The translations under genes and the position numbers were made by a program. 11,805 nucleotides of DNA from an uncultured Bacillota bacterium (lineage in GTDB: Bacteria > Bacillota_I > Bacilli_A > RF39 > UBA660). Shown here piece by piece: positions 1 to 6,556 of the stretch (positions within the stretch are counted from its first letter, which is position 1; the number at the start of each line of letters is the position of its first letter). The stretch spans positions 1 to 11,805 of the forward strand of contig CAMWQX010000013.1 of NCBI GenBank assembly GCA_947176475.1, given 5' to 3'. Under the pieces are notes generated by a model. The model was not told the DNA's origin. It was given only the letters and a program-made list of their open reading frames with translations, and searched no databases.

Positions 1-190
1 AAGTTATATTTAAATTAATTAAATTATTTTCCTTAGGAAAAACGACAATATCAGAAAATATTTTTTTCTCTTTATAAATTAAGTAATAATCACACTCGTT
101 ATTTTTAATCATCAATGCTAATGGTGAATCAACATACTTTTCTCCATTAAATTTAACATAATCGGCATACTGTCCTCTAATAACTTTCAT
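1..190 (-). CDS. Unknown protein, 5' part only (runs off the left edge)
   Basis: An ATG at 188-190 on the minus strand opens a reading frame of 63 codons with no stop before the left edge. It has an excellent ribosome binding site (GGAGG, complement of 197-201) six bases upstream. The visible protein begins MKVIRGQYADYVKFNG and continues as alternating hydrophobic, aromatic and charged residues, which suggests a soluble beta-rich N-terminus. There is no signal peptide or membrane segment. I do not recognise the family. The gene lies downstream of the glycosyltransferase on the same strand with no clear terminator between them, so readthrough is possible. It also has its own promoter (212-242) with palindromes in the spacer, which suggests separate regulation. 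Reality of the gene is well supported by start, ribosome binding site and promoter; function is unknown. Confidence 0.75.
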   Translation of the reverse strand, partial: MKVIRGQYADYVKFNGEKYVDSPLALMIKNNECDYYLIYKEKKIFSDIVVFPKENNLINLNIT

Positions 191-211
191 ATTTTTCCTC
201 CTTTTTCAAAG

Positions 212-242
212 ATAATAACATTCCAGTTAACTGTACAGTCAA
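212..242 (-). promoter_or_regulatory. Promoter of the left-edge gene, with operator-like spacer
   Basis: Read on the minus strand, TTGACT (237-242) is a 5/6 match to the -35 consensus. TATTAT (212-217) is a 5/6 match to the -10 and is preceded by TGT, giving an extended -10. The spacer is 19 bases, longer than the ideal 17, which often goes with activated or tightly regulated promoters. The predicted start near 205 gives a leader of about 15 bases that contains the GGAGG site. The spacer is filled by overlapping palindromes. Confidence 0.55.
224..239. repeat. Two overlapping 10-bp palindromes (candidate operator)
   Basis: CAGTTAACTG (224-233) and ACTGTACAGT (230-239) are both perfect palindromes sharing ACTG. 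The unit can be read as CAGT, ACTG and CAGT half-sites, each separated by TA. It lies between, and slightly overlaps, the -35 and -10 of the left-edge gene's promoter. That is where a dimeric repressor would block RNA polymerase. No regulator gene is visible nearby, so the binding protein is unknown. Confidence 0.45.
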
Positions 243-247
243 GACCT

Positions 248-1249
248 TTAATTAAAATTAACAAAACGATGTGCTAACTTAAATCCATATATGGTTATCA
301 ATCTTCCCAATTTACCAGGAATACTTACAGCACCAGCCATCGTAAAATGACGAATTTTTCGATACAATTTTGGATTTTCTTCTTTAACACTATTCCATAA
401 TTCTTTATATTGCTTTTCTCCTTCTTCATCTCTACTTATTCTCGAAAAACAAACACCAATCGTCATTAAAAGTACGCATTCTCTATGCATTATTCTTCTT
501 AACTTGCGATCCTCAACTAAGGATAAATCATACATATTACATACAGTTTTAGAAACCTTTACTTGGTGGCTACTATACTTAATCATCTGTTCTTCTTGAA
601 CTGATTGATCTGGTCTTCCAATAAAATAGCGATAAAAATCTAAATTCATATAATAAATGGTACTTGTCTTTGGAAGTGGCCAATAGATAAATAGATTATC
701 CTCATAGAATACATGTTTAGGTAATTTAATCTTGCATTTATCCAAAACACTTTTTTTATACATCATTGAATGAAGAGATAGATATTGATTTATCTTAAAA
801 TGTCTTGAATCACTCCAAGTCGATTCTTGATTATCTTTAAATACATTCTTAAAATTGATTACTTGATCCTTTCTTCCATCTGAATAAGTATATACATAGT
901 TCATAATAATTAAATCCGAATCAATTTTTCTAATTCTCTTTAATAAGGTTTTATAAGCTTTTTTATCTACCCAGTCATCACTATCGACAACTTTAAAGTA
1001 TTTTCCTGTTGCATGTTTAAGCCCTGTATTAATACCAGCACCATGTCCACCATTTTTCTGATGAATTGCTTTAACGATTGTCGGATATTTCTTTTGATAA
1101 TCATCAGCTATTTTACCTGTATTATCTGTTGAACCATCATCAACAATAATAATTTCAACATCTTCTTTACCTATCAACAACGTATCTATACAATGTTCCA
1201 TATAAGCTTCACTATTATAGCAAGGAACCACAAAAGATATATATTTCAT
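248..1249 (-). CDS. Family 2 (GT-A fold) glycosyltransferase
   Basis: This 333-residue cytoplasmic enzyme should transfer a sugar from a nucleotide-sugar donor to a surface polymer or lipid-linked acceptor; the exact sugar cannot be told. The GT2 domain (PF00535 type) covers about residues 4-170. It opens with FVVPCYNSEAYM, followed by the nucleotide-binding VDDGSTDNTG (about 36-45), the QKNGGHGAGINTG loop (64-76) and the DSDDW metal-binding DxD motif (89-93). FYEDNLF (181-187) fits the position of the catalytic-base ED motif. The C-terminal third is helical and less conserved. There is no membrane segment. The start has an AGGAGA site (complement of 1257-1262) seven bases upstream and an extended -10 promoter. 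It is transcribed divergently from the unknown operon at 1333. The length fits single-domain exopolysaccharide or teichoic-acid-type GT2 enzymes. Family assignment is firm; pathway is inference. Confidence 0.95.
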   Translation of the reverse strand: MKYISFVVPCYNSEAYMEHCIDTLLIGKEDVEIIIVDDGSTDNTGKIADDYQKKYPTIVKAIHQKNGGHGAGINTGLKHATGKYFKVVDSDDWVDKKAYKTLLKRIRKIDSDLIIMNYVYTYSDGRKDQVINFKNVFKDNQESTWSDSRHFKINQYLSLHSMMYKKSVLDKCKIKLPKHVFYEDNLFIYWPLPKTSTIYYMNLDFYRYFIGRPDQSVQEEQMIKYSSHQVKVSKTVCNMYDLSLVEDRKLRRIMHRECVLLMTIGVCFSRISRDEEGEKQYKELWNSVKEENPKLYRKIRHFTMAGAVSIPGKLGRLITIYGFKLAHRFVNFN

Positions 1250-1275
1250 TTTTATCTCTCCTAAATACTAAATAA

Positions 1276-1304
1276 AGTATACCATTTTTTTACATATTAT
1301 GCTA
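1276..1304 (-). promoter_or_regulatory. Extended -10 promoter of the glycosyltransferase
   Basis: On the minus strand TGGTATACT places TATACT at 1276-1281 with the TG extension at 1283-1284. The hexamer 17 bases further upstream (TAGCAT, 1299-1304) is a poor -35 match, as is usual for extended -10 promoters. The predicted start near 1269 leaves a leader of about 20 bases. The promoter overlaps the divergent one for the operon at 1333. Confidence 0.6.
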
Positions 1305-1308
1305 GAAT
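1300..1308 (+). promoter_or_regulatory. Extended -10 promoter of the 1333-4272 operon
   Basis: TGCTAGAAT matches the extended -10 form TGnTAnAAT, with the hexamer TAGAAT at 1303-1308. No good -35 is present; the base positions where it would lie are the -10 of the divergent glycosyltransferase promoter. The predicted start near 1315 gives a short leader that carries the AAGGGGG ribosome binding site (1319-1325) ahead of the ATG at 1333. Confidence 0.55.
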
Positions 1309-1332
1309 AATAACCCATAAGGGGGATTTTGA

Positions 1333-2304
1333 ATGGAGCAGCTAACTAAAAGCCACCTTGATGATATTCTTGAGTTTGAAATAGCCATCAAAAAAATGTA
1401 TATCAAACTTGCTGATCTAGAATTTGAAGAAAAGACTGATACCGAAGAATATCAAACAATATTCAGTTTACTTGAAAGTGCAAGAAGAATTGAAAATAGC
1501 AAATTCGCCAAAATAATCATTGACCAATCTGCCTATGAACGTATGATGGGCTTTTTCACTAAAGATAATGATAAAACGGATATCGCCCTTCTCTTAGAAA
1601 ATCAAGACTACATTGAAGGAATACGTTTAAACAATATTCTAAGTATAATTGCTATTCAAAATAATGCTTTCATAAACGAAGATGATTTAAAATATTCTCC
1701 CAATTGGGAAGAATTAAAAGAAGAGATTATTAATCGTAAATATCGTGATGCTTATGAGGCTACTATAGCAAGGAATACCATATTCACAGTATCTGATGAT
1801 ATAAAAAAGATGCCTGATGATGAACTAAAAAAATATTTTATCTATTTAAAATATTTAAATATCTATATTTCACCACCCAATGAATATGACTTCATAAAAA
1901 ATGCTGGTCGAATAAATCCACCTATTAATATAAATTTCAATAAATATCAAGTTCCCGAATATACAGATGAAGAATATGATAGTACTAATCGTGATAATTT
2001 AACCAATGATATCATTGATGATTTAGTATATATCCTCGGTGGTGATGATATAATATTCGGAACCTATCCTTACAATCTCGAATTACAAAGAATGCTTTCT
2101 TTTAATAAGGCTAGACTTATTACTCTTCAAGATAGATCATTCGTTATTCTCATAAAGAAAACTATCGAAAGATTAATAAGTGAAGATGAAGAATATCAAG
2201 AAGCCGAAACAGAAAAATTAAGTAAGGCAATAGATCAAATGTTTATTGAAAGTTTAGAAATAATTGATAAAATAGAAGAAAAGAGAAAATTAGAATTAAA
2301 ATAA
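1333..2304 (+). CDS. Unknown helical acidic protein, first gene of a three-gene operon
   Basis: I do not recognise this 323-residue protein. It is predicted to be almost entirely helical and soluble, with no signal peptide, membrane segment or recognisable nucleotide-binding or catalytic motif. The N-terminal half (about 1-110) is amphipathic helices. A Pro/Tyr/Asn-rich middle (about 176-215, with SPPNEYDF and NPPININF) looks less regular. The C-terminus (about 260-323) is a strongly charged helix rich in Glu and Lys that could form a coiled coil. Start choice is supported by AAGGGGG at 1319-1325. It is followed after 13 bases by the first of two paralogous genes, so the three are probably co-transcribed and may act together. 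It shows no clear resemblance to those paralogs by eye. Function unknown; existence is very likely given length, ribosome binding site and operon position. Confidence 0.85.
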   Translation: MEQLTKSHLDDILEFEIAIKKMYIKLADLEFEEKTDTEEYQTIFSLLESARRIENSKFAKIIIDQSAYERMMGFFTKDNDKTDIALLLENQDYIEGIRLNNILSIIAIQNNAFINEDDLKYSPNWEELKEEIINRKYRDAYEATIARNTIFTVSDDIKKMPDDELKKYFIYLKYLNIYISPPNEYDFIKNAGRINPPININFNKYQVPEYTDEEYDSTNRDNLTNDIIDDLVYILGGDDIIFGTYPYNLELQRMLSFNKARLITLQDRSFVILIKKTIERLISEDEEYQEAETEKLSKAIDQMFIESLEIIDKIEEKRKLELK

Positions 2305-2317
2305 AGGAAGTGCGACA

Positions 2318-3385
2318 ATGGCAAAAGACATTAAGATTTTAAAAGAATTATTAAACAGTAAGGATATTATTTATCCTCATCAATTATTTTATGGATTAAA
2401 TATGAGTGAAAATGACTTCATCAGTATTGGTGAGTTACTTGAAAAAAGTCGTGAAGAGACAACAAAAAAATTCATAACTATTAGAAATATTGGTAATAGC
2501 ATCATTCAAAAGAATGGAATAGTTCAAGGAATATACTACCGTGAAACAGATATTCCCGAATTAGTTTTAATCTTTAGAAGCCAAAATCCTCTAAACTGGG
2601 AACGAAGAAAAATGGATGCTGATGAGAAAGTAAAAAAGGCCCAAAAAGAGAAAAAAGACACCGAGAAAAAAGCCAATGAAAATGCTTTGGAAAAAGCCCA
2701 AGAAGAAGCCAAAGACAATGAAAATGCTCCAGTTAATCCCACACTCTCTGACAAAGATTTAGATAAAATTGACGAAAAGGTTAAAAAAGTAGCAGCAGCT
2801 TCTGAAGCAGTAGCACAATTAGAAAAAGAACAAAAAGAATATCAAGAAAAATATAAAGATATTTTAGCTGAAATAGCAAGCTATGATATTAACGAGAAAA
2901 TTAAAATTCGCAATGGTGAGGCCGTATTTGATACTGATGACTATGATAGCCGTTTACCAGCCATAACGATAAATGAACAAATTCTTGATTATCTTCTTAA
3001 TTCTACCAATCTTGGTTCTGATCTTGATATAGCACTTGTTGGAACCTATGTTGATGAACTAAAGCAATTTAAAGCAGCCTTAGAATCTGGTATACTTTAT
3101 CCTGATTTCTATGCCAAAGATTACACTGGTACATTAGGTATTCAAAGCAAACATCGTGGATTAACTATTTTAAAACCTAATAACTCTATGACCATTCCTA
3201 GTGATTTCGGAAAAATAAAAGTTTATCTAAATTCGGATAGTTTCTGGCATAGTTTTAAATTAGTATATACCGCTGATGATAATGATTATGATCTTACAGC
3301 TGATTTCAATCATAGTGGAAGAATCATCAATCGTGGTTTTATTCATAAAGCCCTATTGCCAGAACCATATAGAAATAATAAATAA
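2318..3385 (+). CDS. Unknown protein, tandem paralog A (charged linker between two conserved regions)
   Basis: This 355-residue soluble protein has no recognised family. It has three parts. Residues 1-92 form a conserved N-terminal region containing ILKELLNSKDI and FISIGELLEKSREETTKKF. Residues about 93-210 form a Lys/Glu/Ala-rich linker that reads as coiled coil or disorder. Residues about 213-355 form a conserved C-terminal domain with LPAITINEQILDYLL (213-227), GILYPDF (258-264), IPSDFGKIK (293-301) and FIHKALLP (341-348). The same ordered motifs appear in the next gene, so the two are tandem duplicates. Here the linker is much longer, which explains most of the length difference. AAAGGAAG (2303-2310) precedes the ATG and overlaps the previous stop. 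No membrane segment or enzyme motif is visible. A scaffold or two-partner binding role would suit the architecture, but that is speculation. Confidence 0.87.
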   Translation: MAKDIKILKELLNSKDIIYPHQLFYGLNMSENDFISIGELLEKSREETTKKFITIRNIGNSIIQKNGIVQGIYYRETDIPELVLIFRSQNPLNWERRKMDADEKVKKAQKEKKDTEKKANENALEKAQEEAKDNENAPVNPTLSDKDLDKIDEKVKKVAAASEAVAQLEKEQKEYQEKYKDILAEIASYDINEKIKIRNGEAVFDTDDYDSRLPAITINEQILDYLLNSTNLGSDLDIALVGTYVDELKQFKAALESGILYPDFYAKDYTGTLGIQSKHRGLTILKPNNSMTIPSDFGKIKVYLNSDSFWHSFKLVYTADDNDYDLTADFNHSGRIINRGFIHKALLPEPYRNNK

Positions 3386-3391
3386 GGAGGA
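3384..3391 (+). promoter_or_regulatory. Ribosome binding site overlapping the stop of paralog A
   Basis: AAGGAGGA, a near-perfect Shine-Dalgarno sequence, begins inside the TAA stop of the preceding gene (3383-3385) and lies five bases before the ATG at 3397. This packing shows co-transcription and suggests efficient translation of the third operon gene. Confidence 0.8.
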
Positions 3392-3396
3392 ATAAT

Positions 3397-4272
3397 ATGA
3401 TACCCATAAGTTCAAAACATTTTAAACAAATTTTAAAAAATAATACCATTTTAACCCCAGAACAAATATTTACTAATCTAGGTATTGATAATAAAGATTT
3501 TATCACTTTCGATGAATTATGTAGCTTATCTCGTAAAGAAACCTTAAAAAAGTTATATGCCTTAAGAGATATGTGTAATCTTGATTTCGCGAAGTATGAC
3601 CTAATTGATGGGTTAGCTTACGAAGAAGGTACACGACCAACCTTAACTCTTCTTTTTCAACCATGTGCTGTTTCTAGATTTAAAATGACTGAATTCAGAG
3701 AAGTTCCAAATGATGTATACATTGAACAACAAGAAGAAAAAGAACAGAAGAAAGAGGAAAGTGAAGAAGACAAGGAAAATAAAGAAAGTGAAAACAAGAA
3801 AGCTAAAGCAAAATTTCCAACAAAGAAGAAAGAAACAGAGACTTTACCAGCTTACAGCATTAATGAAGAACTACTTGATTATCTCTTAACGACGAAAAAC
3901 CTAAGTTCCAAATTAGATAAATTCTTAATTGAAAAACATCGTCCATTATTGGAATTATATAAAGAATTTTTAGAAAATGGCACTTTCTATCCCGACTTTA
4001 AAACTTGTGACGCTACAGGAAATGTCTTAATATCTTCTAAACATGAAAACTATCTTTCTTTAGGAGAAATTGATTCCATCGTCATTCCCCGAAGATTTGG
4101 CGAAATAAAGATTCGTTATAGTGATGCTTGGACAACTTATAAAGCAACATATACGCCAATAGAAGAAGAAATTATCGAATCTGAAAATGTTATTCTTCCT
4201 CCACGATTTGAAGATAAAGTATTTATTCATAAAGCTTTATTACCTAAAAATTATAGTAACCCACAAAAATAA
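3397..4272 (+). CDS. Unknown protein, tandem paralog B, last gene of the operon
   Basis: This 291-residue protein is a diverged duplicate of the gene just upstream. Its N-terminal region (about 8-90) carries FKQILKNNTILT and DFITFDELCSLSRKETLKKL, matching the spacing and residues of paralog A. The linker (about 108-148) is shorter and almost entirely Glu and Lys. The C-terminal domain (about 150-291) repeats the paralog's motifs: LPAYSINEELLDYLL (150-164), GTFYPDF (195-201), ISSKHE (212-217), IPRRFGEIK (230-238) and FIHKALLP (276-283). Divergence is high outside these motifs, so the duplication is old and both copies are probably kept for different roles. No signal peptide, membrane segment or catalytic signature is seen. 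The gene ends in a strong terminator that closes the operon. Function unknown; the pairing is directly visible in the sequence. Confidence 0.87.
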   Translation: MIPISSKHFKQILKNNTILTPEQIFTNLGIDNKDFITFDELCSLSRKETLKKLYALRDMCNLDFAKYDLIDGLAYEEGTRPTLTLLFQPCAVSRFKMTEFREVPNDVYIEQQEEKEQKKEESEEDKENKESENKKAKAKFPTKKKETETLPAYSINEELLDYLLTTKNLSSKLDKFLIEKHRPLLELYKEFLENGTFYPDFKTCDATGNVLISSKHENYLSLGEIDSIVIPRRFGEIKIRYSDAWTTYKATYTPIEEEIIESENVILPPRFEDKVFIHKALLPKNYSNPQK

Positions 4273-4298
4273 GGAGCCTAAACTCCTTATTTTAATTT
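4266..4298. terminator. Bidirectional intrinsic terminator between convergent genes
   Basis: An 11-bp perfect stem, AAAATAAGGAG (4266-4276) with CTCCTTATTTT (4283-4293), encloses the six-base loop CCTAAA. A T-rich run follows on the plus strand (through 4298) and the complement of the A-run serves the minus strand. It overlaps the stop codons of both the operon ending at 4272 and the minus-strand gene ending at 4292, so it ends transcription from both sides. Confidence 0.85.
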
Positions 4299-4762
4299 GC
4301 TTTTATTTCTGTTCCTTCGACTTTTAATTCAGTATCCTTATAACCACTTACAATACCAAATTCAATTTTTTGATTAATACTTGTATAATTATCAACTCTA
4401 ACCGTTAACATCTGTACATCATGAGCATTAATTGATGGATATACTTTATCAACTGTAACTTTTATATTTACTTTATTAGCATTATAGAATAACTTATAAA
4501 TGCTTTCAAAATTATTATTACTCATAACATATAAATTAAAAGTTACTGACTCATTACCACCAACCGTCAAAGTATTATTAATTAAATTATCACTTTGAAT
4601 TTGATTATCAACAACACTTAATGATAGAAAATTGCCATTTCCTGTTTCTTCAATATAATAGGAAAATGATATGGAAACTAATCCTGTAACAATCGTCAAT
4701 AAAGCAATTCCACAATAATATAAATTACGTGGCTTATTAAAAAAATCTCTTAACTTACTCAT
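4292..4762 (-). CDS. Small membrane-anchored extracytoplasmic protein, unknown
   Basis: This protein is 156 residues from the chosen start. It has a basic N-terminus (MSKLRDFFNKPRN), one hydrophobic segment (about 14-35) and a beta-rich exterior domain of about 120 residues rich in Asn, Val, Thr and Ser. The segment ends SFSYY without an obvious lipobox, so it could be an uncleaved anchor or a signal peptide. The general look (N-terminal helix, beta sandwich-like rest) is reminiscent of TasA/camelysin-type secreted proteins, but I cannot confirm membership. In-frame ATGs at 4813 and 4786 would add 17 or 9 residues. They are rejected because the promoter's -10 lies at 4785-4790, so transcription should start near 4778. 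A weak AGGT site (complement of 4768-4771) precedes the chosen ATG. It converges on the unknown operon and diverges from the CmpB-like gene. Confidence 0.8.
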   Translation of the reverse strand: MSKLRDFFNKPRNLYYCGIALLTIVTGLVSISFSYYIEETGNGNFLSLSVVDNQIQSDNLINNTLTVGGNESVTFNLYVMSNNNFESIYKLFYNANKVNIKVTVDKVYPSINAHDVQMLTVRVDNYTSINQKIEFGIVSGYKDTELKVEGTEIKAN

Positions 4763-4784
4763 CTTATACCTACTCTCTACATAC

Positions 4785-4812
4785 ATTATATCATAAACAA
4801 AAAAAAAGTACA
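4785..4812 (-). promoter_or_regulatory. Extended -10 promoter of the small membrane-protein gene
   Basis: On the minus strand TGATATAAT gives a perfect extended -10, with TATAAT at 4785-4790. TGTACT (4807-4812) at 16-base spacing is a weak -35, matching three of six positions. A run of nine T residues fills part of the spacer. The predicted start near 4778 lies downstream of two in-frame upstream ATGs and so fixes translation at the ATG ending at 4762. Confidence 0.7.
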
Positions 4813-4845
4813 TAAAATATTCGATAGCGTATTTATAAAATATTT

Positions 4846-4853
4846 GCTATAAT
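4846..4853 (+). promoter_or_regulatory. Extended -10 promoter of the CmpB-like gene
   Basis: TG at 4845-4846, then C, then TATAAT at 4848-4853 form a perfect extended -10. The hexamer 17 bases upstream (TAGCGT, 4825-4830) is a poor -35. Transcription should begin near 4860, leaving only a dozen bases before the ATG at 4873. That leader just contains the modest GGTGAT ribosome binding site (4862-4867). Confidence 0.65.
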
Positions 4854-4872
4854 ACCTATGTGGTGATAATAA

Positions 4873-5589
4873 ATGAGAGAATTACTTATTCTAATATTAA
4901 TGTTTTTTATCTATTCCTTTCTCGGATGGATTTGTGAAATAATCGTAGCACGATTTCAATTTGGTAAATGGATCAATAGAGGTTTCTTAATCGGACCATT
5001 ATGTCCAATATATGGTGTTGGTTGTATTGCCATCTTCCTAACCTTAAATAAATATTCCGATGATCCATTAGTTTTATTTTTCCTAGCTATTCTTTTATGT
5101 GCAACCTTAGAATATATAACTTCTTATGTTATGGAAAAAATATTTAAAAATAGATGGTGGGACTACAGTGATATGAAATTTAATATCAATGGTCGCGTAT
5201 GTCTAGAGTTTGCTATACCTTTTGGTGTTGGAGGAATCGTCATGTTCTATGGAACTAATCCTATTATCTTACCCTTCCTTCAAAGTCTATCAACTCAAGT
5301 TATCATGTTTATGTGTATCTTCTTATCCGTCATATTCTTAGTTGACTTAGTATTCTCCTTTAATGTTATTATTACTTTAAAGAATATCTCAAGTACGATA
5401 AGATGTGATTCAACTGAAGCTATTACTAAAAAGGTAAAAGAAGTATTAAAAAGTAAAGACTTTCTACATCGTCGTTTACTTAACTCCTTCCCTGATATGA
5501 AGATATCTAATCGTCTATCTATCTTAAAAGATCGACTTACTCGCGATAAAGCCTTATTAAAAGAAGAAAAAAAGAGAAAGAAAAACTAA
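4873..5589 (+). CDS. CmpB-like putative ABC-transporter permease (PF06541, formerly DUF1113)
   Basis: This 238-residue integral membrane protein has about five hydrophobic segments (roughly 3-25, 40-58, 66-86, 110-128 and 143-168) and a basic, helical cytoplasmic tail ending in EEKKRKKN. Family signatures are clear: SFLGWICE (15-22), NRGFLIGPLCPIYG (35-48), LEYITSYVMEKIF (79-91), WWDYS (95-99) and NGRVCLEF (106-113). The family is named as a putative ABC transporter permease, but members usually stand alone, as here, with no ATPase or binding protein adjacent. The actual substrate and even the transport role are uncertain. It is single-gene, with its own extended -10 promoter and a terminator that overlaps its end. 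Family assignment is strong; function is weak. Confidence 0.92.
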   Translation: MRELLILILMFFIYSFLGWICEIIVARFQFGKWINRGFLIGPLCPIYGVGCIAIFLTLNKYSDDPLVLFFLAILLCATLEYITSYVMEKIFKNRWWDYSDMKFNINGRVCLEFAIPFGVGGIVMFYGTNPIILPFLQSLSTQVIMFMCIFLSVIFLVDLVFSFNVIITLKNISSTIRCDSTEAITKKVKEVLKSKDFLHRRLLNSFPDMKISNRLSILKDRLTRDKALLKEEKKRKKN

Positions 5590-5606
5590 ATTATTCTTTC
5601 TCTTTT
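5570..5606. terminator. Bidirectional hairpin terminator between convergent genes
   Basis: AAAAGAGAAAGAA (5570-5582) pairs perfectly over 13 bp with TTCTTTCTCTTTT (5594-5606) around an 11-base loop. It covers the last codons of the CmpB-like gene and ends just before the stop of the minus-strand gene at 5608. The stem has few G or C, so it is weaker than a typical terminator. On the minus strand a longer T run follows, so it probably works best for the paralog pair at 5608-7649. Confidence 0.6.
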
Positions 5607-5607
5607 A

Positions 5608-6546
5608 TTATGGTCTTAAATTTTTCATCTTTGTCTGCTTATTTATTGAACTAGCAAACTCTTCAATATCAGCAATAGAGGCATATCTTTGTTGCATTTC
5701 TTCATCTAATGGTCGCGTAGTTCTTACGACTCTGTTAACATCATCAGGATTTAATGGTTCACTTCCTGATAAACTCATAATGCTATCATCGAAAAAGTCC
5801 GCAAAATAACTAGCATGTGTTTTCCCAACAAGTGGAAAGACAATACGTTTACTTCTTGCAAGTTTGATATCTCCATCCATTAATATTGTATCAGCCACTA
5901 ATAGGTTTTCTAATTCAACTTCATTATCATAGTCCATTGAAGGAGCTATTTCCGCTCTTCTCTTATCTCTAACAAGCTCTAATCTAAGATTGTCAAACTT
6001 ATTATTTGTTGCATCATAGTCTAACTCTAAAGCTTCATGCTTACCAGAAAATACTACTTTATAGGACTTATCACCCGATTGTGATGGAATAGCATTTCCT
6101 ATTCTTAAATCACTGAATCCATTCTCTGTTAAAATTTGCTCAGCTTTATTACGAGCATCTTGAGAACTCATAGCAAATACTTCTATTTGTTCCGCCTTAG
6201 CACTCATTTTCTTAATTGCCGGAATATCTTCTAACTTAACCCCCAATACATCTAAAGCATCAGTACTTAATGAAGAGGTTAATAAATCCTTATTTACTAA
6301 GAATAGAATCATTCCAAAATCATAATCTAGTCTTTGAAATGAATAAGCCCCACTTTCTTCATCCATACTTAGTTCATAAGATGAAGAAAAACGATCCTCT
6401 TCTCCTTTTACATCATATGTACTATATAACTTTGCTAAACCATTCTTTACAGCTTTAATATAAGAATTTGCCATATCCTCTGACATTATTCTCTCTCCTG
6501 TTGCAATATATCTATATAATAATCCTAAAGCAATAATATTTTCCAT
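5608..6546 (-). CDS. Unknown protein, second gene of a tandem paralog pair
   Basis: This 312-residue soluble protein of unknown family is clearly related to the gene immediately upstream. Both start with the same short helix (MENIIALGLLYRY here, MEDLIAIALFYSY there). Both then carry LSTDALDVLGVK (93-104; LSKDALDHLNIK in the other), GDKSYKVVFSGK (158-169; GDKAYTFYFTGK), ENLLVADTILMD (203-214; DNLWLAKTSLLD) and a C-terminal MKNLRP (MKELKP). No signal peptide, membrane segment or catalytic motif is visible; the opening helix is hydrophobic but too short and acidic to be a signal. Its AGGAGGG ribosome binding site (complement of 6550-6556) overlaps the upstream gene's TAG stop, leaving eight bases between the genes, so they form an operon. 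Function unknown. Confidence 0.87.
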   Translation of the reverse strand: MENIIALGLLYRYIATGERIMSEDMANSYIKAVKNGLAKLYSTYDVKGEEDRFSSSYELSMDEESGAYSFQRLDYDFGMILFLVNKDLLTSSLSTDALDVLGVKLEDIPAIKKMSAKAEQIEVFAMSSQDARNKAEQILTENGFSDLRIGNAIPSQSGDKSYKVVFSGKHEALELDYDATNNKFDNLRLELVRDKRRAEIAPSMDYDNEVELENLLVADTILMDGDIKLARSKRIVFPLVGKTHASYFADFFDDSIMSLSGSEPLNPDDVNRVVRTTRPLDEEMQQRYASIADIEEFASSINKQTKMKNLRP

Positions 6547-6549
6547 AAA

Positions 6550-6556
6550 CCCTCCT
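6550..6556 (-). promoter_or_regulatory. Ribosome binding site overlapping the upstream stop codon
   Basis: On the minus strand AGGAGGG lies three bases before the ATG at 6546 and shares bases with the TAG stop (6555-6557) of the upstream paralog. The arrangement supports co-transcription and possibly coupled translation of the pair. Confidence 0.75.

Noticed and set aside
224..239. Palindromes as an attachment site or transposon end
   Set aside because: No integrase, transposase or matching second copy is seen in the window, and the position within a promoter favours an operator.
2536..2754. Minus-strand open frame rich in Ser, Phe and Ala, opposite the linker of paralog A
   Set aside because: It is the antisense reading of a Lys/Glu/Ala-rich linker, has no ribosome binding site and lies wholly inside a supported gene.
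1333..4272. Reading the unknown operon as an anti-phage defence or toxin-antitoxin system
   Set aside because: No nuclease, ATPase, helicase, protease or toxin motif is visible, the proteins are too large for a simple toxin-antitoxin pair, and no mobile element is nearby. The idea cannot be supported from sequence alone.
4873..5589. CmpB-like gene as part of a complete ABC transporter
   Set aside because: No ATPase or substrate-binding gene lies beside it, and it has its own promoter and terminator.
6270..6458. Plus-strand 62-codon frame inside the paralog gene at 5608
   Set aside because: No ribosome binding site or promoter, and it is antisense to a conserved region.
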